Shown: one piece after another, positions 1 through 10,714 of the stretch
Numbering within the stretch: the first letter of the stretch is position 1
Layout of the letters: the number at the start of each line of letters is the position of its first letter
Origin: Auanema rhodensis
Taxonomy: Eukaryota > Nematoda > Chromadorea > Rhabditida > Rhabditidae
NCBI GenBank assembly: GCA_964057225.1
Contig: OZ059894.1
Span: 5,208,001 to 5,272,000, forward strand
Reading direction: 5' to 3'
DNA: 64,000 nt
Made by a program: the position numbers and the translations under genes
Notes under the pieces: generated by a model
Told to the model about the DNA's origin: nothing
The model's database searches: none
The model's input: only the letters and a program-made list of their open reading frames with translations

Positions 1-3
1 ATT

Positions 4-26
4 AAGTGTACACGTGATGTGCACTT
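4..26. other. Inverted repeat 1 of the monomer (hairpin-capable)
   Basis: Arms aagtgtaca (4-12) and tgtgcactt (18-26) pair at eight of nine positions, with one T/G wobble at 9/21 and a 5-nt loop cgtga. It recurs at this offset in most monomers. The common variant class beginning attaagtgaacacatg changes position 9 to a and so replaces the wobble with a mismatch, and it also alters the loop at 14. Its role is unknown. It could extrude as a cruciform or be a protein site, but that is inference. Confidence 0.6.
11..18 (-). promoter_or_regulatory. G-box/CDEI-like octamer in the monomer (example copy)
   Basis: On the minus strand these bases read ATCACGTG. This is a G-box (CACGTG) core and matches the yeast CDEI consensus RTCACRTG bound by Cbf1-type bHLH proteins. 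The octamer is present in every monomer of the cacgtgat class and absent from the cacatgat and cacataat classes. Binding in this organism is unproven. An 8-bp match in an unknown lineage is weak evidence, so this is recorded as a motif only. Confidence 0.3.
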
Positions 27-40
27 GGTATGTAACTCGC

Positions 41-50
41 TTCACGTGAA
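41..50. other. Perfect 10-bp palindrome ttcacgtgaa (example copy)
   Basis: The ten bases equal their own reverse complement and contain a second G-box core. Across the array this site occurs in four states, with c/a at monomer position 45 combined with g/c at 48 (cacgtg, caagtg, cacgtc, caagtc). Only the first keeps the perfect palindrome. All four combinations are common, so the palindrome is intact in only part of the array. Confidence 0.7.
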
Positions 51-129
51 AGATGAAGAGATGCGGTTTTCAAAATTAGATTCCTCATGTCCATATTAGT
101 CTAAAAACGAATTTTTATTGATATTGATG

Positions 130-142
130 CATGGTAACCATG
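130..142. other. Perfect dyad catggt-a-accatg (example copy)
   Basis: Six-base arms flank a single central base. The inner arms and centre (ggtaacca) are among the most constant bases of the monomer. Recurrent variation is almost limited to the outermost base (position 130: c, g, a, occasionally t), which shortens the dyad by one pair. The single centre change noticed (catggtcaccatg near 15050) leaves both arms intact. Rare arm changes are gtggtaacc near 4530, accaag near 22073, and tgaatgttaacc near 36143, 39135 and 51103. Confidence 0.7.
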
Positions 143-528
143 ACTTTGAAATTTACGTGAACTTTAATTTATGCTAATTAAGTGTACATGTGATGTGCAC
201 TTGGTATGTAACTCGCTTCACGTGAAAGATGAAGAGATGCGGTTTTCAAAATTAGATTCTTCATGTCCATATTAGTCTAAAAACGAATTTTTATTGATAT
301 TGGTGGATGGTAACCATGACTTTCAAATTTACGTGAACTTCAATTTATGCTAATTAAGTGTACACGTGATGTGCACTTGGTATGTAACTCGCTTCACGTG
401 AAAGATGAAGAGATGCGGTTTTCAAAATTAGATTCTTCATGTCCATATTAGTCTAAAAACGAATTTTTATTGATATTGATGCATGGTAACCATGACTTTC
501 AAATTTACGTGAACTTCAATTTATGCTA

Positions 529-847
529 ATTAAGTGTACACGTGATGTGCACTTGCTATGTAACACGCTTCAAGTGAAAGATAAAGAGATGCGGTTTTCA
601 AAATTAGATTTCGCATGTCCATATTAGTCTAAAAACAAATTTTTATTGATATTGGTGCATGGTAACCATGACTTTAAAATTTACGTGAACTTTAATTTAT
701 GCTAATTAAGTGAACACATGATGTGCACTTGGTATGTAACTGGCTTCACGTCGAAGATAAAGAGATGCGGTTTTCAAAATTAGATTCCCCATGTCCATAT
801 TAGTCTAAAAACAAATTTTTATTGATATTGGTGCATGGTAACCATGA
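529..847 (+). repeat. Five-monomer-shift duplicate, copy 1 (partner 1409..1727)
   Basis: This stretch shares the rare variants ttgctatg and taactggcttcacgtcgaag with 1409..1727, an offset of exactly 880 bp (5 monomers). The copies differ at aacacgc versus aactcgc and at ctagttaag just before the partner copy. The taactggc/gtcgaag variant reappears near 28835. Left-part copying of this kind is short range and older-looking than the blocks to the right. Confidence 0.8.
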
Positions 848-1408
848 CTTTCAAATTTACGTGTACTTCAATTTATGCTAATTAAGTGTACACGTGATGT
901 GCACTTGGTATGTAACTCGCTTCAAGTCAAAGATAAAGAGATGCGGTTTTCAAAATTAGATTTCGCATGTCCATATTAGTCTAAAAACAAATTTTTATTG
1001 ATATTGATGCATGGTAACCATGACTTTCAAATTTACGTGTACTTCAATTTATGCTAATTAAGTGTACACGTGATGTGCACTTGGTATGTAACTCGCTTCA
1101 CGTCAAAGATAAAGAGATGCGGTTTTCAAAATTAGATTCCCGATGTCCATATTAGTCTAAAAACAAATTTTTGTTGATATTGGTGGATGGTAACCATGAC
1201 TTTCAAATTTACGTGAACTTCAATTTATGCTAATTAAGTGTACACGTGATGTGCACTTGGTATGTAACTCGCTTCACGTCAAAGATAAAGAGATGCGGTT
1301 TTCAAAATTAGATTTCCCATGTTCATATTAGTCTAAAAACAAATTTTTATTAATATTGGTGCATGGTAACCATGACTTTAAAATTTACGTGAACTTTAAT
1401 TTATGCTA

Positions 1409-1727
1409 GTTAAGTGTACACGTGATGTGCACTTGCTATGTAACTCGCTTCAAGTGAAAGATAAAGAGATGCGGTTTTCAAAATTAGATTTCGCATGTCC
1501 ATATTAGTCTAAAAACAAATTTTTATTGATATTGGTGCATGGTAACCATGACTTTAAAATTTACGTGAACTTTAATTTATGCTAATTAAGTGAACACATG
1601 ATGTGCACTTGGTATGTAACTGGCTTCACGTCGAAGATAAAGAGATGCGGTTTTCAAAATTAGATTCCCCATGTCCATATTAGTCTAAAAACAAATTTTT
1701 ATTGATATTGGTGCATGGTAACCATGA
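1409..1727 (+). repeat. Five-monomer-shift duplicate, copy 2
   Basis: This is the partner of 529..847, in phase at +880 bp, and carries the same private variants ttgctatg and taactggcttcacgtcgaag. Neighbouring monomers show other short shifts. For example, the catgttcat variant near 1318 recurs near 2374 (+1056 bp, 6 monomers). Confidence 0.8.
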
Positions 1728-4700
1728 CTTTGAAATTTACGTGAACTTTAATTTATGCTAATTAAGTGTACACGTGATGTGCACTTGGTATGTAACTCGC
1801 TTCACGTGAAAGATGAAGAGATGCGGTTTTCAAAATTAGATTCTTCATGTCCATATTAGTCTAAAAACGAATTTTTATTGATATTGATGCATGGTAACCA
1901 TGACTTTGAAATTTACGTGAACTTTAATTTATGCTTATTAAGTGTACACGTGATGTGCACTTGGTATGTAACTCGCTTCACGTGAAAGATAAAGGGATGC
2001 GGTTTTCAAAATTAGATTCCTCATGTCCATATTAGTCTAAAAACAAATTTTTGTTGATATTGGTGGATGGTAACCATGACTTTCAAATTTACGTGAACTT
2101 TAATTTATGCTAATTAAGTGTACACGTGATGTGCACTTGGGATGTAACTCGCTTCACGTCTAAGATAAAGAGATGCGGTTTTCAAAATTAGATTCCCGAT
2201 GTCCATATTAGTCTAAAAACAAATTTTTGTTGATATTGGTGGATGGTAACCATGACTTTCAAATTTACGTGAACTTCAATTTATGCTAATTAAGTGTACA
2301 CGTGATGTGCACTTGGTACGTAATTCGCTTCAAGTCAAAGATAAAGAGATGCGGTTTTCAAAATTAGATTTCCCATGTTCATATTAGTCTAAAAACAAAT
2401 TTTTATTAATATTGGTGCATGGTAACCATGACTTTAAAATTTACGTGAACTTTAATTTATGCTAATTAAGTGTACACGTGATGTGCACTTGGTATGTAAC
2501 TCGCTTCAAGTGAAAGATAAAGAGATGCGGTTTTCAAAATTAGATTTCGCATGTCCATATTAGTCTAAAAACAAATTTTTATTGATATTGGTGCATGGTA
2601 ACCATGACTTTAAAATTTACGTGAACTTTAATTTATGCTGATTAAGTGAACACATGATTTGCACTTGGTATGTAACTCGCTTCACGTGAAAGATAAAGAG
2701 ATGCGGTTTTCAAAATTAGATTCCTCATGTCCATATTAGTCTAAAAACAAATTTTTGTTGATATTGGTGGATGGTAACCATGACTTTCAAATTTACGTGT
2801 ACTTCAATTTATGCTAATTAAGTGTACACGTGATGTGCACTTGGTATGTAACTCGCTTCAAGTCAAAAATAAAGAGATGCGGTTTTCAAAATTAGATTTT
2901 GCATGTCCATATTAGTCTAAAAACAAATTTTTATTGATATTGATGCATGGTAACCATGACTTTCAAATTTACGTGTACTTCAATTTATGCTAATTAAGTG
3001 TACACGTGATGTGCACTTGGTATGTAACTCGCTTCACGTCAAAGATAAAGAGATGCGGTTTTCAAAATTAGATTCCCGATGTCCATATTAGTCTAAAAAC
3101 AAAGTTTTGTTGATATTGGTGGATGGTAACCATGACTTTCAAATTTACGTGAACTTCAATTTATGCTAATTAAGTGTACACGTGATGTGCACTTGGTACG
3201 TAATTCGCTTCAAGTCAAAGATAAAGAGATGCGGTTTTCAAAATTAGATTTCGCATGTCCATATTAGTCTAAAAACAAATTTTTATTGATATTGGTGCAT
3301 GGTAACCATGACTTTAAAATTTACGTGAACTTTAATTTATGCTGATTAAGTGAACACATGATGTGCACTTGGTATGTAACTCGCTTCACGTGAAAGATAA
3401 AGAGATGCGGTTTTCAAAATTAGATTCCTCATGTCCATATTAGTCTAAAAACGAATTTTTATTGATATTGATGCATGGTAACCATGACTTTGAAATTTAC
3501 GTGAACTTTAATTTATGCTTATTAAGTGTACACGTGATGTGCACTTGGTATGTAACTCGCTTCACGTGAAAGATAAAGGGATGCGGTTTCCAAAATTAGA
3601 TTCCTCATGTCCATATTAGTCTAAAAACAAATTTTTGTTGATATTGGTGGATGGTAACCATGACTTTCAAATTTACGTGTACTTCAATTTATGCTAATTA
3701 AGTGTACACGTGATGTGCACTTGGTATGTAACTCGCTTCACGTCAAAGATAAAGAGATGCGGTTTTCAAAATTAGATTCCCGATGTCCATATTAGTCTAA
3801 AAACAAATTTTTATTGATATTGGTGCATGGTAACCATGACTTTGAAATTTACGTGAACTTTAATTTATGCTAATTAAGTGTACACGTGATGTGCACTTGG
3901 TATGTAACTCGCTTCACGTGAAAGATGAAGAGATGCGGTTTTCAAAATTAGATTCCCCATGTCCATATTAGTCTTAAAACAAATTTTTGTTGATATTGGT
4001 GAATGGTAACCATGACTTTCAAATTTACGTGAACTTCAATTTATGCTAATTAAGTGTACACGTGATGTGCACTTGGTATGTAACTCGCTTCACGTCAAAG
4101 ATCAAGAGATGCGGTTTTCAAAATTAGATTCCCGATGTCCATATTAGTCTAAAAACAAATTTTTGTTGATATTGGTGGATGGTAACCATGACTTTCAAAT
4201 TTACGTGAACTTCAATTTATGCTAATTAAGTGTACACGTGATGTGCACTTGGTACGTAATTCGCTTCAAGTCAAAGATAAAGAGATGCGGTTTTCAAAAT
4301 TAGATTTCGCATGTCCATATTAGTCTTAAAACAAATTTTTATTGATATTGGTGCATGGTAACCATGACTTTAAAATTTACGTGAACTTTAATTTATGCTA
4401 ATTAAGTGAACACATGATGGGCACTTGGTATGTAACTCGCTTCACGTGAAAGATAAAGAGATGTGGTTTTCAAAATTAGATTCCTCATGTCCATATTAGT
4501 CTAAAAACGAATTTTTATTGATATTGATGCGTGGTAACCATGACTTTGAAATTTACGTGAACTTTAATTTATGCTTATTAAGTGTACACGTGATGTGCAC
4601 TTGGTATGTAACTCGCTTCACGTGAAAGATAAAGGGATGCGGTTTCCAAAATTAGATTCCCGATGTCCATATTAGTCTAAAAACAAATTTTTATTGATAT

Positions 4701-5094
4701 TGGTGCATGGTAACCATGACTTTGAAATTTACGTAAACTTTAATTTATGCTAATTAAGTGTACACGTGATGTGCACTTGGTACGTAATTCGCTTCAAGTC
4801 AAAGATAAAGAGATGCGGTTTTCAAAATTAGATTCCCCATGTCCATATCAGTCTAAAAACACATTTTTGTTGATATTGGTGGATGGTAACCATGACTTTC
4901 AAATTTACGTGAACTTCAATTTATGCTAATTAAGTGTAAACGTGATGTGCACTTGGTATGTAACTCGCTTCAAGTCAAAGATAAAGAGATGCGGTTTTCA
5001 AAATTAGATTCCCCATGTCCATATTAGTATAAAACCAAATTTTTATTAATATTGGTGCATGGTAACCATGACTTTGAAATTTACGTGAACTTTA
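1728..5094 (+). repeat. Satellite monomers with short-range mosaic repeats
   Basis: Ordinary 176-bp monomers, with no gene or insertion. Copying is short range. The gcttattaag monomer beginning at 1937 recurs at 3521 (+9 monomers), 4577 (+6) and 5457 (+5). The acgtaaactt variant recurs at 4731, 5611 and 7371. The rare cacatgatgg variant near 4411 recurs near 6523 (+12 monomers). No single repeat-unit length dominates. Confidence 0.85.
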
Positions 5095-6417
5095 ATTTAT
5101 GCTAATTAAGTGTACACATAATGTGCACTTGGTATGTAACTCGCTTCAAGTGAAAGATAAAGAGATGCGGTTTTCAAAATTAGATTTCGCATGTCCATAT
5201 TAGTCTAAAAACAAATTTTTATTGATATTGGTGCATGGTAACCATGACTTTAAAATTTACGTGAACTTTAATTTATGCTAATTAAGTGTACACATAATGT
5301 GCACTTGGTATGTAACTCGCTTCAAGTGAAAGATAAAGAGATGCGGTTTCCAAAATTAGATTCCTCATGTCCATATTAGTCTAAAAACGAATTTTTATTG
5401 ATATTGATGCATGGTAACCATGACTTTGAAATTTACGTGAACTTTAATTTATGCTTATTAAGTGTACACGTGATGTGCACTTGGTATGTAACTCGCTTCA
5501 CGTGAAAGATAAAGGGATGCGGTTTCCAAAATTAGATTCCCGATGTCCATATTAGTCTAAAAACAAATTTTTATTGATATTGGTGCATGGTAACCATGAC
5601 TTTGAAATTTACGTAAACTTTAATTTATGCTAATTAAGTGTACACGTGATGTGCACTTGGTACGTAATTCGCTTCAAGTCAAAGATAAAGAGATGCGGTT
5701 TTCAAAATTAGATTCCCGATGTCCATATTAGTCTAAAAACAAATTTTTATTGATATTGGTGCATGGTAACCATGACTTTGAATTTTACGTGAACTTTAAT
5801 TTATGCTAATTAAGTGTACACGTGATGTGCACTTGGTATGTAACTCGCTTCACGTGAAAGATGAAGAGATGCGGTTTTCAAAATTAGATTCCCCATGTCC
5901 ATATTAGTCTAAAAACAAATTTTTGTTGATATTGGTGAATGGTAACCATGACTTTCAAATTTTCGTGAACTTCAATTTATGCTAATTAAGTGTACACGTG
6001 ATGTGCACTTGGTATGTAACTCGCTTCACGTCAAAGATAAAGAGATGCGGTTTTCAAAATTAGATTCCCGATGTCCATATTAGTCTAAAAACAAATTTTT
6101 GTTGATATTGGTGGATGGTAACCATGACTTTCAAATTTACGTGAACTTCAATTTATGCTAATTAAGTGTACACGTGATGTGCACTTGGTACGTAATTCGC
6201 TTCAAGTCAAAGATAAAGAGATGCGGTTTTCAAAATTAGATTTCCCATGTCCATATTAGTCTAAAAACAAATTTTTATTGATATTGGTGCATGGTAACCA
6301 TGACTTTGAAATTTACGTGAACTTTAATTTATGCTAATTAAGTGTACACGTGATGTGCACTTGGTATGTAACTCGCTTCAAGTGAAAGATAAAGAGATGC
6401 GGTTTTCAAAATTAGAT
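5095..6417 (+). repeat. Ten-monomer-shift duplicate, copy 1
   Basis: This copy matches 6855..8177 at an offset of exactly 1,760 bp (10 monomers) over about 7.5 monomers. Shared rare variants include cacataatg, the acgtaaactt form and the unusual caaattttcgtgaac near 5960/7720. The one difference I found is gaattttacg near 5780, where the partner keeps gaaatttacg. Identity breaks at 6418/8178, where gatttcgcatg meets gattccccatg. Confidence 0.88.
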
Positions 6418-6854
6418 TTCGCATGTCCATATTAGTCTTAAAACAAATTTTTATTGATATTGGTGCATGGTAACCATGACTTTAAAATTTACGTGAACTT
6501 TAATTTATGCTAATTAAGTGAACACATGATGGGCACTTGGTATGTAACTCGCTTCACGTGAAAGATAAAGAGATGCGGTTTTCAAAATTAGATTCCTCAT
6601 GTCCATATTAGTCTAAAAACGAATTTTTATTGATATTGATGCATGGTAACCATGACTTTGAAATTTACGTGAACTTTAATTTATGCTTATTAAGTGTACA
6701 CGTGATGTGCACTTGGTATGTAACTCGCTTCACGTGAAAGATAAAGAGATGCGGTTTTCAAAATTAGATTCCCCATGTCCATATTAGTCTAAAAACAAAT
6801 TTTTGTTGATATTGGTGGATGGTAACCATGACTTTCAAATTTACGTGAACTTCA

Positions 6855-8177
6855 ATTTATGCTAATTAAGTGTACACATAATGTGCACTTGGTATGTAAC
6901 TCGCTTCAAGTGAAAGATAAAGAGATGCGGTTTTCAAAATTAGATTTCGCATGTCCATATTAGTCTAAAAACAAATTTTTATTGATATTGGTGCATGGTA
7001 ACCATGACTTTAAAATTTACGTGAACTTTAATTTATGCTAATTAAGTGTACACATAATGTGCACTTGGTATGTAACTCGCTTCAAGTGAAAGATAAAGAG
7101 ATGCGGTTTCCAAAATTAGATTCCTCATGTCCATATTAGTCTAAAAACGAATTTTTATTGATATTGATGCATGGTAACCATGACTTTGAAATTTACGTGA
7201 ACTTTAATTTATGCTTATTAAGTGTACACGTGATGTGCACTTGGTATGTAACTCGCTTCACGTGAAAGATAAAGGGATGCGGTTTCCAAAATTAGATTCC
7301 CGATGTCCATATTAGTCTAAAAACAAATTTTTATTGATATTGGTGCATGGTAACCATGACTTTGAAATTTACGTAAACTTTAATTTATGCTAATTAAGTG
7401 TACACGTGATGTGCACTTGGTACGTAATTCGCTTCAAGTCAAAGATAAAGAGATGCGGTTTTCAAAATTAGATTCCCGATGTCCATATTAGTCTAAAAAC
7501 AAATTTTTATTGATATTGGTGCATGGTAACCATGACTTTGAAATTTACGTGAACTTTAATTTATGCTAATTAAGTGTACACGTGATGTGCACTTGGTATG
7601 TAACTCGCTTCACGTGAAAGATGAAGAGATGCGGTTTTCAAAATTAGATTCCCCATGTCCATATTAGTCTAAAAACAAATTTTTGTTGATATTGGTGAAT
7701 GGTAACCATGACTTTCAAATTTTCGTGAACTTCAATTTATGCTAATTAAGTGTACACGTGATGTGCACTTGGTATGTAACTCGCTTCACGTCAAAGATAA
7801 AGAGATGCGGTTTTCAAAATTAGATTCCCGATGTCCATATTAGTCTAAAAACAAATTTTTGTTGATATTGGTGGATGGTAACCATGACTTTCAAATTTAC
7901 GTGAACTTCAATTTATGCTAATTAAGTGTACACGTGATGTGCACTTGGTACGTAATTCGCTTCAAGTCAAAGATAAAGAGATGCGGTTTTCAAAATTAGA
8001 TTTCCCATGTCCATATTAGTCTAAAAACAAATTTTTATTGATATTGGTGCATGGTAACCATGACTTTGAAATTTACGTGAACTTTAATTTATGCTAATTA
8101 AGTGTACACGTGATGTGCACTTGGTATGTAACTCGCTTCAAGTGAAAGATAAAGAGATGCGGTTTTCAAAATTAGAT
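6855..8177 (+). repeat. Ten-monomer-shift duplicate, copy 2
   Basis: This is the partner of 5095..6417. About 2.5 monomers of different type (roughly 6418..6854) separate the two copies. The duplicated unit was therefore 10 monomers long, and part of it has since been overwritten or was misaligned at the exchange. Confidence 0.88.
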
Positions 8178-9680
8178 TCCCCATGTCCATATTAGTCTAA
8201 AAACAAATTTTTGTTGATATTGGTGAATGGTAACCATGACTTTGAAATTTACGTGAACTTTAATTTATGCTAATTAAGTGTACACATAATGTGCACTTGG
8301 TATGTAACTCGCTTCAAGTGAAAGATAAAGAGATGCGGTTTTCAAAATTAGATTTCGCATGTCCATATTAGTCTAAAAACAAATTTTTATTGATATTGGT
8401 GCATGGTAACCATGACTTTAAAATTTACGTGAACTTTAATTTATGCTAATTAAGTGAACACATGATGTGCACTTGGTATGTAACTCGCTTCACGTGAAAG
8501 ATAAAGAGATGCGGTTTTCAAAATTAGATTCCCCATGTCCATATTAGTCTAAAAACAAATTTTTATTAATATTGGTGCATGGTAACCATGACTTTGAAAT
8601 TTACGTGAACTTTAATTTATGCTAATTAAGTGTACACATAATGTGCACTTGGTATGTAACTCGCTTCAAGTGAAAGATAAAGAGATGCGGTTTTCAAAAT
8701 TAGATTTCGCATGTCCATATTAGTCTAAAAACAAATTTTTATTGATATTGGTGCATGGTAACCATGACTTTAAAATTTACGTGAACTTTAATTTATGCTA
8801 ATTAAGTGAACACATGATGTGCACTTGGTATGTAACTCGCTTCAAGTGAAAGATAAAGAGATGCGGTTTTCAAAATTAGATTTCGCATGTCCATATTAGT
8901 CTAAAAACAAATTTTTATTGATATTGGTGCATGGTAACCATGACTTTAAAATTTACGTGAACTTTAATTTATGCTAATTAAGTGAACACATGATGTGCAC
9001 TTGGTATGTAACTCGCTTCACGTGAAAGATAAAGAGATGCGGTTTTCAAAATTAGATTCCTCATGTCCATATTAGTCTAAAAACGAATTTTTATTGATAT
9101 TGATGCATGGTAACCATGACTTTGAAATTTACGTGAACTTTAATTTATGCTTATTAAGTGTACACGTGATGTGCACTTGGTATGTAACTCGCTTCACGTG
9201 AAAGATAAAGAGATGCGGTTTTCAAAATTAGATTTCGCATGTCCATATTAGTCTAAAAACAAATTTTTATTGATATTGATGCATGGTAACCATGACTTTC
9301 AAATTTACGTGTACTTCAATTTATGCTAATTAAGTGTACACGTGATGTGCACTTGGTATGTAACTCGCTTCACGTCAAAGATAAAGAGATGCGGTTTTCA
9401 AAATTAGATTCCCGATGTCCATATTAGTCTAAAAACAAATTTTTGTTGATATTGGTGGATGGTAACCATGACTTTCAAATTTACGTGAACTTCAATTTAT
9501 GCTAATTAAGTGTACACGTGATGTGCACTTGGTACGTAATTCGCTTCAAGTCAAAGATAAAGAGATGCGGTTTCCAAAATTAGATTTCCCATGTCCATAT
9601 TAGTCTAAAAACAAATTTTTATTGATATTGGTGCATGGTAACCATGACTTTAAAATTTACGTGAACTTTAATTTATGCTG
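8178..9680 (+). repeat. Satellite monomers with a local two-monomer alternation
   Basis: At 8273 and 8625 the same monomer type (cacataatg, caagtg, gatttcgcatg) returns after 352 bp, which is a local dimer pattern. The monomers at 8977 and 9153 recur at 14741 and 14917, linking this stretch to the 14-16 kb region. Nothing non-satellite is present. Confidence 0.8.
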
Positions 9681-10032
9681 ATTAAGTGAACACATGATGT
9701 GCACTTGGTATGTAACTCGCTTCACGTGAAAGATAAAGGGATGCGGTTTCCAAAAATAGATTCCCGATGTCCATATTAGTCTAAAAACAAATTTTTATTG
9801 ATATTGGTGGATGGTAACCATGACTTTCAAATTTACGTGTACTTCAATTTATGCTAATTAAGTGTACACGTGATGTGCACTTGGTATGTAACTCGCTTCA
9901 CGTCAAAGATAAAAAGATGCGGTTTTCAAAATTAGATTCCCCATGTCCATATTAGTCTAAAAACAAATTTTTGTTGATATTGGTGCATGGTAACCATGAC
10001 TTTGAAATTTACGTGAACTTTAATTTATGCTA

Positions 10033-10186
10033 ATTAAGTGTACACATAATGTGCACTTGGTATGTAACTCGCTTCAAGTGAAAGATAAAGAGATGCGGTT
10101 TTCAAAATTAGATTCCTCATGTCCATATTGATATTGATGCATGGTAACCATGACTTTCAAATTTACGTGTACTTCAATTTATGCTA
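10033..10186 (+). repeat. Short 154-bp monomer with a 22-bp deletion (1 of 3)
   Basis: The sequence runs catgtccatattgatattga, lacking the 22 bases that normally lie between ccatatt and gatattg. The deleted segment is flanked by a 4-base direct repeat, TATT, one copy of which is lost. The phase of every downstream monomer moves by 22. The junction is identical in all three short monomers. Confidence 0.95.
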
Positions 10187-10714
10187 ATTAAGTGTACACG
10201 TGATGTGCACTTGGTATGTAACTCGCTTCACGTCAAAGATAAAGAGATGCGGTTTTCAAAATTAGATTCCCCATGTCCATATTAGTCTAAAAACAAATTT
10301 TTGTTGATATTGGTGGATGGTAACCATGACTTTCAAATTTACGTGAACTTCAATTTATGCTAATTAAGTGTACACGTGATGTGCACTTGGTACGTAATTC
10401 GCTTCAAGTCAAAGATAAAGAGATGCGGTTTCCAAAATTAGATTTCCCATGTCCATATTAGTCTAAAAACAAATTTTTATTAATATTGGTGCATGGTAAC
10501 CATGACTTTAAAATTTACGTGAACTTTAATTTATGCTAATTAAGTGTACACGTGATGTGCACTTGGTATGTAACTCGCTTCAAGTGAAAGATAAAGAGAT
10601 GCGGTTTTCAAAATTAGATTTCGCATGTCCATATTAGTCTAAAAACAAATTTTTATTGATATTGGTGCATGGTAACCATGACTTTAAAATTTACGTGAAC
10701 TTTAATTTATGCTG

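Larger units (their letters stand above)
1..176 (+). repeat. Representative satellite monomer (phase reference)
   Basis: This is the first complete monomer and the phase reference used here. Landmarks by monomer position are: attaagtgtacacgtgatgt at 1-20; gcacttggtatgtaactcgc at 21-40; the palindrome ttcacgtgaa at 41-50; the highly constant gatgcggttt around 58-69; caaaattaga at 71-80; catgtccatattagtctaaa around 86-105; an A5 tract and then a T5 tract at 103-116; the dyad catggtaaccatg at 130-142; and aatttacgtgaac around 150-162. Recurrent variable sites include position 9 (t/a), 14 (g/a), 32 and 37 (tatgtaactc or tacgtaattc), 45 (c/a), 48 (g/c), 55 (g/a), 59 (a/g), 69-70, 82-86, 109 (g/a), 130 (c/g/a/t), 148 (g/c/a) and 176 (a/t/g). 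The start point is arbitrary because the array is circularly permutable. Confidence 0.95.

Noticed and set aside
112-116. Rho-independent-terminator-like T tract
   Set aside because: No stable GC stem precedes the T5 tract, and the sequence is eukaryotic satellite DNA where this signal has no meaning.
2320-2336. Possible CENP-B box at attcgcttcaagtcaaa (tacgtaattc class)
   Set aside because: It has TTCG, four bases and an A as in the CENP-B core, but the required CGGG is replaced by TCAA. The match is partial and limited to one variant class.
4747-4929. 60-codon ATG-to-stop reading frame on the plus strand
   Set aside because: It lies wholly inside satellite monomers, starts in the tail of one monomer and ends in the tail of the next, and exists only because one TAG became CAG. 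It has no conserved counterpart in the other 363 monomers and no gene context.
10033-10186. Deletion as a mobile-element scar or attachment site
   Set aside because: There is no inserted sequence, target-site duplication or inverted terminal repeat. The 4-base TATT microhomology explains it as a simple deletion.
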